Part shown: piece by piece, positions 18,354-27,621 of the stretch
How the letters are laid out: each line of letters opens with the position of its first letter
Position numbering within the stretch: position 1 is the first letter of the stretch
Assembly (NCBI RefSeq): GCF_001507595.1
Contig: NZ_LQBQ01000012.1
Coordinates: 620,001 to 684,000, forward strand
Length of the DNA: 64,000 bases
From: Ruegeria marisrubri
GTDB taxonomy: Bacteria; Pseudomonadota; Alphaproteobacteria; Rhodobacterales; Rhodobacteraceae
Direction of reading: 5' to 3'
The notes under the pieces: generated by a model
Database searches by the model: none
Seen by the model: the letters and a program-made list of their open reading frames with translations, nothing else
What the model was told of the DNA's origin: nothing
Translations under genes and position numbers: made by a program

Positions 18354-19109
18354 TCAGCGCATCCGCAGGGCGCCGTCGATGCGGATGACCTCGCCGTTCA
18401 GATAGCCCATCTCGACGATGAACCCGGCCAGCCGGCCGTATTCGCGCGGGTCGCCCAGGCGGGCGGGGTTCGGAACGTCGGCGGCCAACTGCTGCTGCAC
18501 CTCTTCGGGCAGGCCGGCCAGCATCGGCGTCATGAAGATACCGGGCGCAATGGTCATGACCCGGATACCGGTCGAGGCCAGGTCGCGCGCCATCGGCAGG
18601 GTCATGCCCACGACACCGCTCTTGGACGCCGAATAGGCCGCCTGACCCTTTTGGCCGTCGAAGGCCGCGATCGAGGCGGTGTTGATGATCACCCCGCGCG
18701 CGCCATCCGGCTCGGGCTCGTTCTTGGCCATCTCGACGGCGGCCAGACGCGACACGTTGAAGGTGCCCACGAGGTTGATGTCGATGGTGCGCTGGAAGGC
18801 GTCCAGCGGGTGGGGGCCGTCCTTGCCGACAGTCTTGATGCCATAGGCGATGCCGGCGCAGTTCACGCAGGCGGTGATCTTGCCCATCTTCTCCATCGCC
18901 AGCGCCATGGCCGCGGCGACCGAGTCCTCGTCGGTCACGTCGGTCTGGGCGAAGTGGCCACCGATCTCGGCGGCGACCCGCGCGCCGCGCTCGGCGTCGC
19001 GGTCGAGAATGGTGACCTGCGCGCCGTTCTCGGCGAAGTAACGGGCGGTGGCCTCTCCGAGGCCCGACGCGCCACCGGTGATGACCGCGGCTGTGGTGCT
19101 GAGTTGCAT
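18354..19109 (-). CDS. SDR oxidoreductase, 3-hydroxyacyl-CoA dehydrogenase type II-like
   Basis: A 251-residue short-chain dehydrogenase with cofactor motif TGGASGLGEATARYF, the Asp of LDRDAE marking NAD preference, NCAGIAYG, and the catalytic Ser/Tyr/Lys in INTASIAAFDGQKGQAAYSASKSG. The insert after the Rossmann core and the PGIFMTPML segment resemble HSD10-type 3-hydroxyacyl-CoA dehydrogenases, suggesting short-chain fatty acid or branched amino acid oxidation. Start at MQLSTTAAV with AGGAG upstream. Isolated on its strand; substrate inferred only from similarity. Confidence 0.85.
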   Translation of the reverse strand: MQLSTTAAVITGGASGLGEATARYFAENGAQVTILDRDAERGARVAAEIGGHFAQTDVTDEDSVAAAMALAMEKMGKITACVNCAGIAYGIKTVGKDGPHPLDAFQRTIDINLVGTFNVSRLAAVEMAKNEPEPDGARGVIINTASIAAFDGQKGQAAYSASKSGVVGMTLPMARDLASTGIRVMTIAPGIFMTPMLAGLPEEVQQQLAADVPNPARLGDPREYGRLAGFIVEMGYLNGEVIRIDGALRMR

Positions 19110-19289
19110 GTGAGGCTCCTCTCCCCATGATATGAACATGCGTTCAAATAATGGAAGGATGGGGCGCCTGTCCAGTGCGCCTTGCCGTTACGTCGTGTCG
19201 CCATCGGGAAAGAATCCGTCCAACTTGCACCTGCCGGGTGCCCGGAGAAGCGGTAATCGGTTTCGAAGAGGGGAAAGCCGGAGACCACG

Positions 19290-19718
19290 ATGACGACGCG
19301 CGGACATTGCCTGTGCAAAAAGACGAGCTGGGAATACGAGGGCGAGGTCAACTGGGCCTGCTACTGCCATTGCGATGACTGCCGCCGAAACTGTGCGGCA
19401 CCGGTGGTCGCGTGGCTGGGCGTGCCGAAGAAGAACTTCAGGTGGACGGGGCAGGCGCCAAAGACTCTGGAAAGCTCAAAGGGCGTGTTCCGGCATTTCT
19501 GCGAAAATTGCGGCTCGCCCATGGGGTTCGAGGCCGATCACTATCCCGGCGGGATGCACCTGTATGCCGGTTCCCTGGAAAATCCCGAAGAGTTCGAGCC
19601 GACGTTCCATGTGAACTATCAAAGCAAGCTGCCTTGGCTTCAGATGAATGACGATCTTCCGAAATACGAAGGCACGCTGCTTTTTGCGCCGGATGATCTG
19701 AGGGATTATGATGCGTAG
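19290..19718 (+). CDS. GFA/CENP-V domain zinc protein
   Basis: A 142-residue single-domain protein of the GFA family (named for a glutathione-dependent formaldehyde-activating enzyme; also CENP-V). Zinc-binding cysteines are in GHCLCKK, CYCHCDDC and HFCENCG, and the fold ends with FHVNYQSKLPWLQMNDDLPKYEG, the usual closing segment. Substrate unknown; formaldehyde/glutathione chemistry is known only for the founding member. The next gene on the same strand carries a second GFA domain with the same three Cys clusters. Confidence 0.85.
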   Translation: MTTRGHCLCKKTSWEYEGEVNWACYCHCDDCRRNCAAPVVAWLGVPKKNFRWTGQAPKTLESSKGVFRHFCENCGSPMGFEADHYPGGMHLYAGSLENPEEFEPTFHVNYQSKLPWLQMNDDLPKYEGTLLFAPDDLRDYDA

Positions 19719-19842
19719 GTAAGGGCCTTATGGGCCAGTGTGGCGCGGATTGTGTGCCCCCGTCGCGTTTCTGGATGGCGTGGCCGTGGCACAAAGTGTT
19801 TCGAAACTGTATTTCGAAATGCGGAGTGAGTATGATTTCGCC

Positions 19843-20925
19843 ATGCCACAGCCCATGGTCCGCAAACTCGCTGCGATCGTATCGGTCGATGTCGTGGGGT
19901 ATTCCCGCCTGATGGAGCAGGATGAAGCCGGGACGCTGGCCCGGTTGACGGGCTGCATGGACAGCCTTGTGGCGCGAAGGATCACCGCCAGAAAAGGGCG
20001 CGTGGTCAAGCTTATGGGCGACGGGCTTCTTGCGGAATTTCCCTCTGTTGTCGATGCCGTCGCCTGTGCGCTGGAAATTCAGGAGGCCATGGCAGAGCGC
20101 GAAGCCGATATCGAACCGGATCGTCGGATCGTTTTCCGGATCGGCGTCAATGTCGGCGACATCGTGTTCATGGGCGACGACATTTTCGGGGATGGCGTCA
20201 ATCAGGCCGCACGCTTGCAGGAAATTGCCGATCCGGGCGGCGTTTGCGTGTCCGGAGCCGTTTACGAGCAGGTGAAAGGCAAGGTGGGGCAGGAGTTCGC
20301 TGACCTTGGTCATCGAAAGCTCAAGAACGTTGCTGAACCGGTGCGGGTCTATGGATCGGCGGTCAAACAGGCAGAGAAAAAGGAAACGCCAATCGGGTGG
20401 CCGTTTCTGACCGCGGCGCATAGCGAACCGGTCGCCGCGGGCGGGTGTCTGTGCGGGAATGTGAGATACAAGGTATGGTCGCGGCCGGTTACCGTCGGCT
20501 TCTGCCATTGCCGGCATTGCCAACTGGCGCTTGGTGCGCCGTTGAACGCTTGGGCCATTTTCGAAAAGCAGAATGTCACTTTCGAAGGGGAAAATCCTGG
20601 GCTGTATGCTTCTTCGGAGCTTTCGGTGAGGGCATTTTGCGCCAACTGCGGCACCAGTCTTTTTACCGACATAAAGGATCTGGGCTATTATTCGATCAGG
20701 GTCGCGACGCTCGACAACCCTGCGGATTTCCCGCCGGAACTGCACTATGGGGTGGAAAGCCAGATCCCTTGGGTCGACATCCATGACGACCTTCCAAGGA
20801 TCAAAACGGAAGACGATGCGCAGATGTCATCGAGGTGGGTCGCCGTCGGCCAGCCGAAGTCCGGCCCGACGCCGCCCAAGGCCGCAGAACGTGCTGTTCA
20901 GCGCAAAGCAAGAGAGCGCGACTAG
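19843..20925 (+). CDS. Class III adenylate/guanylate cyclase fused to a GFA domain
   Basis: A 360-residue two-domain protein. Residues 8-172 are a class III nucleotidyl cyclase: metal ligands Asp16 (VSVDVVGYS) and Asp60 (KLMGDGLLAEF), candidate base-contact residues Lys56 and Asp117, and transition-state residues Asn120 and Arg124 (GDGVNQAARL), so the site looks complete. Residues about 198-335 are a GFA zinc domain with Cys202/204, 221/223/226 and 266/269, ending in HYGVESQIPWVDIHDDLP. No membrane segment. The C-terminal 25 residues are basic. The ATG at MPQPMVRK is tentative; an ATG eight codons upstream is possible, and neither has a good ribosome binding site. I know of no common fusion of this kind. 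Confidence 0.85.
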   Translation: MPQPMVRKLAAIVSVDVVGYSRLMEQDEAGTLARLTGCMDSLVARRITARKGRVVKLMGDGLLAEFPSVVDAVACALEIQEAMAEREADIEPDRRIVFRIGVNVGDIVFMGDDIFGDGVNQAARLQEIADPGGVCVSGAVYEQVKGKVGQEFADLGHRKLKNVAEPVRVYGSAVKQAEKKETPIGWPFLTAAHSEPVAAGGCLCGNVRYKVWSRPVTVGFCHCRHCQLALGAPLNAWAIFEKQNVTFEGENPGLYASSELSVRAFCANCGTSLFTDIKDLGYYSIRVATLDNPADFPPELHYGVESQIPWVDIHDDLPRIKTEDDAQMSSRWVAVGQPKSGPTPPKAAERAVQRKARERD

Positions 20926-20948
20926 GCGCAGTGGGGGCGGTAGAGCGC

Positions 20949-21275
20949 TCAGTTCTTGCGCTTGGCGCTGACCTGCCGCATGGCGCCGCCGGTGCCGGTG
21001 ATCCGCAGGAACTTGCCGCTGTCGAGCAATTCGAAATCGGCCTTGGACAGCTCGCCCTCCCAGCCGTTCTTGGTTCGGGTCAGCGCGCTGGTCTCGGGTG
21101 AGTCGCTGAGGCGGGTCCAGGTCAGTTCGGTGCAGTCGGCGTTGACGGTGAAGTCGCCATACACGCCGTGTTCCTTGAATTCGTATTCGCCGCCGGCCCA
21201 AGGGCAGTCTTGGGCAAGGGCGGGGGCGGCCATGAGGCCAAGGCAAAGGGCGGTCAGGGAAAGAGATTTTTTCAT
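20949..21275 (-). CDS. Secreted hypothetical protein
   Basis: A 108-residue protein with a clear signal peptide (MKKSLSLTALCLGLMAAPALA, cleavage before QDCPW). The mature part of about 86 residues is predicted beta-rich with two cysteines (Cys24 and one in NADCTELTW) that could form a disulfide. No recognised domain. Periplasmic location is inferred. Convergent with the cyclase-GFA gene, 23 bp apart. Confidence 0.7.
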   Translation of the reverse strand: MKKSLSLTALCLGLMAAPALAQDCPWAGGEYEFKEHGVYGDFTVNADCTELTWTRLSDSPETSALTRTKNGWEGELSKADFELLDSGKFLRITGTGGAMRQVSAKRKN

Positions 21276-21348
21276 GTGATTACCTAGCCATAAGGAAGTT
21301 CAGGTGAATGAACCGAAGCTACCTCATCGCGGCCGGGCCGCATAGGAA

Positions 21349-21380
21349 AAACGTGAAACGGCCGCCCGGTGGGCGGCCGT
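21349..21380 (-). terminator. Intrinsic terminator of tyrS
   Basis: A 10-bp perfect stem ACGGCCGCCC / GGGCGGCCGT with a 3-nt loop, followed on the minus strand by TTCACGTTTTT. It begins about 27 nt after the tyrS stop codon. Confidence 0.75.
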
Positions 21381-21406
21381 ATAGGTTTTCGTGATCTGCC
21401 GGGCGG

Positions 21407-22660
21407 CTATCCCAGCTGCACCAGCGCGTGGCGCTTCTTGCCGGCGCTCAGCTTGATCGGGGACGAGAGCGCGCCCGCGTCGATCATCAGGCCGGCATCG
21501 GTCAGCGGCTGGTCGTCCAGCCTGGCGCCGTGCTCGGCGATCAGGCGCTTGGCCTCCTTGCCCGACTTGGCAAGGCCCGAGCGGACGATGAGCTGCACGA
21601 CAGAGATGCCGTCGCCCAGCTCGTCGGGGCTGAGCGTGAGGGTCGGCAGGTCGTCGCCCACGCCGCCCTTTTCGAACACCTCGCGCGCGGTGGCCTCGGC
21701 TGCGGCGGCGGCCTCGGGCCCGTGCAGCAGGGCAGTGACCTCGTTGGCCAGAACGATCTTGGCTTCGTTGATCTCGGACCCCGCCAGCGCGCCGAGGCGC
21801 TCGCATTCGTCCAGCGGCAGCTCGGTGTAGAGTTTCAGGAACCGGCCCACATCGGCGTCGGTGGTGTTGCGCCAGAACTGCCAGAACTCGTAGGGGCTGA
21901 GCATCTCGGCGTTCAGCCAGACCGCGCCGGTCTGCGACTTGCCCATCTTCTTGCCGTCGCTGGTGGTCAGCAGCGGCGAGGTCAGGCCATAGACCTCGTG
22001 GTCGATCACTCGGCGGGTCAGGTCGATGCCGTTGACGATGTTGCCCCACTGGTCACTGCCGCCCATCTGCAGGATGCAGCCGTAGCGGCGGTTCAGTTCG
22101 AGGAAGTCATAGGCCTGCAGGATCATGTAGTTGAATTCGAGGAACGACAGCGACTGTTCGCGGTCGAGCCGCGATTTCACCGATTCAAAGGACAGCATCC
22201 GGTTGACCGAGAAATGCCGCCCGATGTCGCGCAGGAAATCGAGGTAGTTCAGATCGTCCAGCCACTCGGCATTGTTCAGCATCAGCGCCGCGTTCTCGGC
22301 GCCGCTGTCATAGTCGAGATAGGCCGCGAACACCTTGCGGATGCCGGCGATGTTGTCGTCGATCTGCTCGGGCGTCAGCAGCGGGCGCTCGTCGGCGCGG
22401 AAGGACGGGTCGCCCACCTTGGTGGTGCCGCCGCCCATCAGGGTGATCGGCTTGTGCCCGGTCTTTTGCAGCCAGCGCAGCATCATGATCTGGATCAGCG
22501 ATCCGACATGCAGCGACTTGGCGGTGGCGTCAAAGCCGATATAGCCCGGGCGGACACCCTGCATCAGCGCCTCGTCAAGGCCCTGATAATCGGTGCAGTC
22601 GGCCAGAAAGCCGCGCTCCATCATCACCGCGATGAAATCCGATTTGGGATGGTAGGTCAT
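21407..22660 (-). CDS. tyrS: Tyrosyl-tRNA synthetase
   Basis: A 417-residue class I synthetase charging tRNA-Tyr. The HIGH-type motif appears as LHVGSL in [15 protein letters not shown], the KMSKS-type loop as KKMGKSQTG, and the tyrosine pocket as [17 protein letters not shown]-terminal S4-like RNA-binding domain is present ([20 protein letters not shown]). Start at MTYHPKSDF; an in-frame ATG ten codons upstream is less likely. Divergent from anmK with 119 bp between. Confidence 0.96.
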   Translation of the reverse strand: MTYHPKSDFIAVMMERGFLADCTDYQGLDEALMQGVRPGYIGFDATAKSLHVGSLIQIMMLRWLQKTGHKPITLMGGGTTKVGDPSFRADERPLLTPEQIDDNIAGIRKVFAAYLDYDSGAENAALMLNNAEWLDDLNYLDFLRDIGRHFSVNRMLSFESVKSRLDREQSLSFLEFNYMILQAYDFLELNRRYGCILQMGGSDQWGNIVNGIDLTRRVIDHEVYGLTSPLLTTSDGKKMGKSQTGAVWLNAEMLSPYEFWQFWRNTTDADVGRFLKLYTELPLDECERLGALAGSEINEAKIVLANEVTALLHGPEAAAAAEATAREVFEKGGVGDDLPTLTLSPDELGDGISVVQLIVRSGLAKSGKEAKRLIAEHGARLDDQPLTDAGLMIDAGALSSPIKLSAGKKRHALVQLG

Positions 22661-22779
22661 GTCTTGCCTCGGGTTTGAATTGCGGGGCAACTTATAGAGA
22701 GCATTCCGAAAAGTGAAAACCGGTTTTCGGGGTGAAATTCGCGGCGATTTGAGGCGGCAGGAAACGGAAGGATAAGGCC

Positions 22780-23901
22780 ATGAACAAGGCCATTGGCGGG
22801 GCAGGGCCCGTGCGGGCGCTGGGGGCGATGTCGGGCACCTCTCTGGATGGCGTGGACGCGGCGGTGGTCGAGACGGACGGCGAGCGCCTGTTCGGTTTCG
22901 GCGAGACGGCCTATCGCGCCTATTCCGAGGACGAGCGCGCGGTCCTGCGGGCCGCGCTGGGCAAGTGGCATGGCGACGAGGTCGAGGCCGCGGCGGCGCT
23001 GGTGACCCTGGCCCATGTCGAGGCTTTGTCGAAGTTCGAGGATGTGGAACTGGTCGGTTTCCATGGCCAGACCCTTGCGCATGAGCCCAAGGGAAGGGGC
23101 ACGTTGCAGGTGGGGGACGGGGCCGCTCTGGCCAAGGCGCTGGGAGTGCCGGTGGTGTGGGATTTCCGCTCGGACGACGTGGCGATGGGCGGCGAGGGCG
23201 CGCCGCTGGCGCCGTTCTTTCACTTTGCCTGCGCCAAGTGGATCGGGGCGACGGAGCCTGTCGCGTTCCTCAATCTCGGCGGTGTGGGGAACCTGACCTA
23301 TGTGGACCCGTCTTTCGACCGGCCCGAGGATCCCGGTGCGCTGCTGGCCTTTGATACCGGGCCCGCGAACGCGCCCATCGACGACCTGATGCAGGCGCGG
23401 CTGGGGCAGAGGATGGACCGGGACGGGGCGGTGGCGCGGGCGGGAGTCGTCGAGACCGGCGCGCTGGAGCTGTTCCTGGCCGAGCCCTTCTTTGCGAAAA
23501 TGCCGCCCAAGTCGCTGGACCGGAACGATTTTGCCGAGATGGTGGGGCTTGTGCGCGAGTTGGGCGATTCCGACGCCGTGGCCACCCTGACCGCCATGAG
23601 CGCCGCCGCGGTGGCAAAGGGGATGGAGCATTGCCCCAAGCCGCCCTCGCGGGTGCTGGTCACGGGGGGCGGGCGGCACAACCCGGTGCTGATGGAGATG
23701 CTGCGCGTCTCGCTCGACTGCCCGGTCGCGCCGGTCGAAAGCGTCGGCCTCGACGGGGACATGCTGGAGGCGCAGGCCTTTGCCTATCTGGCGGTGCGGG
23801 TGGCGCGGGGACTGCCGACCTCGTGCCCCGGCACGACCGGGGTGCGGGCGCTGGTGGGGGGCGGGATCGTCAGCCGGGCGCCCGTGGAACGTGCCGGCTG
23901 A
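22780..23901 (+). CDS. anmK: Anhydro-N-acetylmuramic acid kinase
   Basis: A 373-residue ASKHA-fold sugar kinase that phosphorylates and opens 1,6-anhydroMurNAc to MurNAc-6-phosphate in cell-wall recycling. It begins with the signature [16 protein letters not shown] and includes [37 protein letters not shown] and a C-terminal [15 protein letters not shown]. Works downstream of NagZ. Divergent from tyrS, an arrangement common in this group. Confidence 0.94.
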   Translation: MNKAIGGAGPVRALGAMSGTSLDGVDAAVVETDGERLFGFGETAYRAYSEDERAVLRAALGKWHGDEVEAAAALVTLAHVEALSKFEDVELVGFHGQTLAHEPKGRGTLQVGDGAALAKALGVPVVWDFRSDDVAMGGEGAPLAPFFHFACAKWIGATEPVAFLNLGGVGNLTYVDPSFDRPEDPGALLAFDTGPANAPIDDLMQARLGQRMDRDGAVARAGVVETGALELFLAEPFFAKMPPKSLDRNDFAEMVGLVRELGDSDAVATLTAMSAAAVAKGMEHCPKPPSRVLVTGGGRHNPVLMEMLRVSLDCPVAPVESVGLDGDMLEAQAFAYLAVRVARGLPTSCPGTTGVRALVGGGIVSRAPVERAG

Positions 23902-24022
23902 TGTCGGTTGGATCGGCTGCGGCCATGACGGGCAGAACGAAGCCATGGTTCAAAAAACTGCAATTCTATGCAAGGGTTAGGCCGGAACACATCATTTATA
24001 CCGTGAATTGAGGTGCGTATCG

Positions 24023-24322
24023 ATGGCGACCAAAGCCGAACTTGAAGCAGAACTGGAAGAGCTGCGAAAGCGCAACGCCGAGCTGGAAGAACGGTCCAGG
24101 GAAAGAACGGCCAAAGGGGCAGAGACCCAGGCCTCGGCGGCCCCCAAGACAGAGGACGACATTCGCAAGCTCCTGGAAGAGCACGGCATCGACCTGTCAA
24201 AGGCGAAGGACGTTGGCAAACAGGCGGTCGAAGAGTTCAGCAGGCTGCAAAAGGACTATCCGATTACCGCGCTGCTGATCGCATTTTCACTCGGCTATGT
24301 CGTCGGCCGGGTGCAAGGATAG
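24023..24322 (+). CDS. Small coiled-coil protein with a C-terminal membrane anchor (ElaB/YqjD-like)
   Basis: Ninety-nine residues: an N-terminal charged coiled coil (ATKAELEAELEELRKRNAELEERS), a middle helix, and a C-terminal transmembrane helix ITALLIAFSLGYVVGRVQG with a glycine-rich end. This is the plan of ElaB/YqjD (DUF883) proteins, which anchor to the inner membrane and in E. coli bind stationary-phase ribosomes. The following gene resembles YqjE, as in the E. coli yqjDE pair, with 8 bp between. Assignment rests on architecture and context. GAGG precedes the chosen ATG. Confidence 0.6.
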   Translation: MATKAELEAELEELRKRNAELEERSRERTAKGAETQASAAPKTEDDIRKLLEEHGIDLSKAKDVGKQAVEEFSRLQKDYPITALLIAFSLGYVVGRVQG

Positions 24323-24330
24323 GAAGACAG

Positions 24331-24792
24331 ATGAACCCAATTAGCAGAAACCTGGTAACGATTTACCGAACCGAACGGCTGATCGCGCGCCGCCGTCTGG
24401 CCGTCGTCCAGCGGCAGACCGTTTTGATGGTGGTGGCGGGCATAGCCGCCATGGCTGGTCTCGTGCTGCTGAACCTCTCTTTGTTCCTGGCGCTTCAGGC
24501 CTGGATGTCGGCGGCATCGTCGGCGGCCGTTCTGTCGGCGGCCAATCTGGTGCTGGGGGGACTGTTGGTCCTGATCGCCCGGGGCAGCAACGTGGAAGAA
24601 GAGCTTGCCCCCGCGATCGAGGTTCGCGACATGGCGATTGCCGATATCGAAGCGGAGCTGGACGACATGGCGACCGAGGCACGGGAAGTCGTCAATGCCG
24701 TGAAATCCATCGGGTCCAATCCGCTGGGGTCTCTGGCGACGCTGCTTGTTCCAATTCTCAGCGCTCTCCTGAAGACCCGCAAGGACGACTGA
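24331..24792 (+). CDS. Membrane protein, phage-holin-superfamily III / YqjE-like
   Basis: A 153-residue protein with two adjacent transmembrane helices (TVLMVVAGIAAMAGLVLLNLSLFLALQAW and AAVLSAANLVLGGLLVLIA, given here in part as MVVAGIAAMAGLVLLNL and LVLGGLLVLIA), then an acidic helical tail and a final hydrophobic stretch. This is the DUF1469/holin III layout. Probably translated with the preceding anchor protein. Function unknown; an envelope-linked stress role is inference from YqjDE. Confidence 0.6.
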   Translation: MNPISRNLVTIYRTERLIARRRLAVVQRQTVLMVVAGIAAMAGLVLLNLSLFLALQAWMSAASSAAVLSAANLVLGGLLVLIARGSNVEEELAPAIEVRDMAIADIEAELDDMATEAREVVNAVKSIGSNPLGSLATLLVPILSALLKTRKDD

Positions 24793-24801
24793 CCAAGGGT
24801 T

Positions 24802-25221
24802 TCATGCGCGCCTGATGTCAAAGCCGGGCGGGGCAAGGTCGAACCCCTCGAAGCGGAAGCCGGGAGAGACCGTGCAACTGACCAGAGTGTAATCTCCGGT
24901 GCTGCGGGCCGACTGCCAGTGGTTTTCGGGCACGATCAGTTGCGGGGCGCCTTGCGACAGGTCGGGGGTCAGCAGGTAATCGGTGGCCGGCCCCGCATCG
25001 GTCTCGCTGATCGACAGGATCAGGGGGGCGCCCGCGTGGTAGAGCCAGATCTCGGTGGCATCGACGCGGTGCCAGTGGCTGACCTCGCCTGCCTGCAACA
25101 GGAAATAGATGCAGGTGCCTGTGGGGCGGCCTTCGTTTTCGGCGACCCATGTCTGGCGATACCAGCCGCCCTCGGGGTGGGGTTCGAGGTTCAGGTAGGC
25201 GATGATGTCCTGCGGGCTCAT
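24802..25221 (-). CDS. Cupin protein, DUF985 family
   Basis: A 139-residue protein of the DUF985 cupin group. It starts [20 protein letters not shown], the family hallmark, then has the metal-binding cupin motif [19 protein letters not shown] and the second strand motif. The His/Glu ligands are intact, so a metal-dependent activity is possible; proposed roles in the family include sugar epimerase-like chemistry, but none is established. AAGGA lies 5 nt before the ATG. Divergent from selO. Confidence 0.8.
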   Translation of the reverse strand: MSPQDIIAYLNLEPHPEGGWYRQTWVAENEGRPTGTCIYFLLQAGEVSHWHRVDATEIWLYHAGAPLILSISETDAGPATDYLLTPDLSQGAPQLIVPENHWQSARSTGDYTLVSCTVSPGFRFEGFDLAPPGFDIRRA

Positions 25222-25308
25222 GGGTGTCCTTCGTGGGTTTTCCGGGATTATGCACGGGGCGGCGCGGGGGGCTATGGTTTTCGCGCGCGAAGGGCATATG
25301 TTTCGTGC

Positions 25309-26727
25309 ATGACCCTGAGTATTCCGTTCGACAACTCCTATGCCCGCCTGCCGGCGGCCTTCTATTCGAAACAGGCGCCCGAGCCCGTGCGCGCCCCGCG
25401 GCTGGTGGCCTTCAACGAGGATCTGGCGCGGGTTCTGCGGATCGCGCCGGGGGACGTGGAGGAGATGGCCCAGGCCTTTGCGGGCAATGCCGTGCCGCCG
25501 GGGGCCGAGCCTTTGGCGCAGCTGTATTCGGGGCACCAGTTCGGCCATTACAACCCGCAGCTGGGCGACGGGCGCGCGATCCTGCTGGGAGAGGTCGTGG
25601 GCTCGGACGGTATCCGGCGCGACATTCAGCTGAAAGGCTCGGGGCGCACGCCCTATTCGCGGGCCGGGGATGGGCGGGCCTGGCTGGGGCCGGTGCTGCG
25701 GGAATACGTGGTCTCCGAAGCCATGCACGCGCTGGGCATTCCGACGACCCGCGCCTTGGCGGCGGTCGAGACGGGCGAGGTGGTGATGCGAGAGGCGCCG
25801 CTGCCCGGCGCGGTGCTGACGCGGGTGGCGCAGAGCCATCTGCGCGTGGGCACCTTTCAGGTCTTTGCCGCGCGCGGCGATGTGGCCAGCCTGAAACGCC
25901 TGACCGAGTATGCGATCGACCGCCACTATCCGCAGGCCGAGGGGCCGATGGGGCTGTTGCGGGCGGTGCGTGACGCGCAGGCGCGGCTGATCCCGCAATG
26001 GATGAGCGTAGGCTTCATCCACGGGGTGATGAACACCGACAATTGCGCGATCTCGGGCGAGACCATCGACTATGGCCCCTGCGCCTTCATGGACGTCTAT
26101 CACCCGAACACGGTCTTCAGCTCGATCGACCGCGGCGGGCGCTATGCCTATGCCAACCAGCCGGAAATCGCCGTCTGGAACTTGGCGCAGCTGGCCACGG
26201 CGCTGATCCAGCAGGTGGACGACAAGGAGGCCGCCGTGGAAGAGGCCACCGCCATCGTGCATGCCATGCCCGAGCTGATGCAGGAGCATTGGCTGCGGCT
26301 GTTCCGCGCCAAGATCGGCCTTGCGCGTGCCGAAGAGGGCGATCTGCAGCTGATTTCCGACCTGCTGACCCGGATGGCGCACAATCAGGCGGATTTCACC
26401 AATACCTTCCGGGCGCTGGGCGGCGGCAAGGCGCGGGACCAGTTCACCGACCCCGCCGCCTATGACACATGGGCCGAGGGCTGGCAGGCGAGATGCGCGC
26501 GCGAAGAAGACCCGATGGCGGTGATGCGGCAGGCCAACCCGGCCTTCATCCCGCGCAACCATCGTGTCGAACAGATGATCGAGGCGGCGGTGCAGGGCGA
26601 CTATGGACCGTTTCAGCGGCTGAACGCAGCTCTGGCGCGCCCGTTCGACGATCAGCCCGAAAACGCCGATCTGGCCCGCCCGCCCGAGCAGCACGAGGTC
26701 GTCCATGCCACTTTCTGCGGCACTTGA
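25309..26727 (+). CDS. selO: SelO/YdiU protein adenylyltransferase (AMPylator)
   Basis: A 472-residue pseudokinase-fold enzyme that transfers AMP from ATP to protein Ser/Thr/Tyr, reported to respond to redox stress. Family motifs include [36 protein letters not shown], the catalytic-loop NTDN (GVMNTDN) and the metal-binding DYGPCAFMD. The C-terminus ends HATFCGT, with a Cys in the position region where eukaryotic homologues carry selenocysteine. Full length. The ATG starts [15 protein letters not shown], the conserved beginning. Confidence 0.92.
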   Translation: MTLSIPFDNSYARLPAAFYSKQAPEPVRAPRLVAFNEDLARVLRIAPGDVEEMAQAFAGNAVPPGAEPLAQLYSGHQFGHYNPQLGDGRAILLGEVVGSDGIRRDIQLKGSGRTPYSRAGDGRAWLGPVLREYVVSEAMHALGIPTTRALAAVETGEVVMREAPLPGAVLTRVAQSHLRVGTFQVFAARGDVASLKRLTEYAIDRHYPQAEGPMGLLRAVRDAQARLIPQWMSVGFIHGVMNTDNCAISGETIDYGPCAFMDVYHPNTVFSSIDRGGRYAYANQPEIAVWNLAQLATALIQQVDDKEAAVEEATAIVHAMPELMQEHWLRLFRAKIGLARAEEGDLQLISDLLTRMAHNQADFTNTFRALGGGKARDQFTDPAAYDTWAEGWQARCAREEDPMAVMRQANPAFIPRNHRVEQMIEAAVQGDYGPFQRLNAALARPFDDQPENADLARPPEQHEVVHATFCGT

Positions 26728-26837
26728 TGCGTGTCATGGCATGAAACCGCCCAGAATGCTTTCCTGAAACAGGCCGCGGGCTTGCGCCCGACGCCAGCAA
26801 TGGCAAACTTGGAGCAGATTTTCCGAGCCCTGATACC

Positions 26838-27542
26838 ATGAAGCAAAACTCCACCCTGCGATTGGCCAGCTACAACATTCAGAAATGCGTGGGCTTGGAC
26901 CTGCGGCGTCAGCCTCAGCGCATTCTGCAGGTGTTGGAGCGGACCGGGGCGGATATCGTCGTGCTGCAGGAGGCCGACAAGCGCCTGCCGCCGCGGCCGG
27001 CGGCGCTGCCGCAGTTCATGCTCGAGGAACATGGCTGGCAGGTGGCTGACCTGGGCGGGGCGGGCAGCCTGGGATGGCATGGCAACGCCGTGATCTGGCG
27101 CGGCGATCACATCTCGGTCCGCGACACGGGTCATCACGATCTGCCGGGGCTGGAGCCGCGCGGCGCGGTGCGGGTGGAGTTCGAAACCTCGATCGGCCCT
27201 CTGCGCGTCGTCGGGATGCATCTTGGCCTGATGGCCAGGTGGCGGCACATGCAGGTGCTGCACATGCGGCAGGACAGCCATTCCCTCGACAAGATGCCGA
27301 CCGTCTGGGCCGGTGACTTCAACGAATGGTCGCGCCAGCCGATCCTGGAACACCTGGCCCCCGACATGCGGTTCCTGCCGCCGCTGCCCAGCTTTCCCGC
27401 GGCGCAGCCGCTGGGCGCGCTGGACCGGATCGCGCTGGGCTATGGGCTGGAGGCGCAGGCGCACGGGGTTCACGCGGAACGGCCCGCGCATATCGCCTCG
27501 GACCACCTGCCGATCTGGGCGGATCTGCGGCCTGCATCCTGA
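26838..27542 (+). CDS. Endonuclease/exonuclease/phosphatase family protein
   Basis: A 234-residue EEP-fold hydrolase. Catalytic elements are SYNIQKCVG (Asn), LQEADKRLP (Glu metal ligand), the long central strand with GMHLG, AGDFNEW (Asp/Asn pair) and ASDHLPIWADL (terminal Asp-His). No signal peptide or membrane segment. The substrate may be DNA, a phosphoinositide-like or another phosphodiester; sequence does not decide. Precedes the fur-like gene by 79 bp, which holds a palindrome. Confidence 0.8.
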   Translation: MKQNSTLRLASYNIQKCVGLDLRRQPQRILQVLERTGADIVVLQEADKRLPPRPAALPQFMLEEHGWQVADLGGAGSLGWHGNAVIWRGDHISVRDTGHHDLPGLEPRGAVRVEFETSIGPLRVVGMHLGLMARWRHMQVLHMRQDSHSLDKMPTVWAGDFNEWSRQPILEHLAPDMRFLPPLPSFPAAQPLGALDRIALGYGLEAQAHGVHAERPAHIASDHLPIWADLRPAS

Positions 27543-27545
27543 CGG

Positions 27546-27558
27546 TTTGCAATGCAAA
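27546..27558. promoter_or_regulatory. Candidate Fur/Mur-type operator palindrome
   Basis: TTTGCAATGCAAA is a perfect 6+1+6 inverted repeat in the leader of the Fur-family gene. TGCAA half-sites are characteristic of Mur/Fur-type boxes in alphaproteobacteria. A TATTAT hexamer that could be a -10 lies at 27585-27590. Autoregulation by the downstream regulator is inferred. Confidence 0.45.
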
Positions 27559-27621
27559 ACCCTGTGGCAGTCGCCGGGACGACGTATTATGACAGGACTC
27601 CAATGACAGATGGGGGTCAGA

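Noticed and set aside
19151..19378. Short plus-strand frame before the GFA gene
   Set aside because: It overlaps the GFA gene in another frame, and the GFA frame has the zinc-binding cysteines.
24802..26706. 634-codon minus-strand frame across selO
   Set aside because: Only the last 139 codons (the cupin, starting at 25221) are a gene; the rest is antisense to selO, which has complete family motifs.
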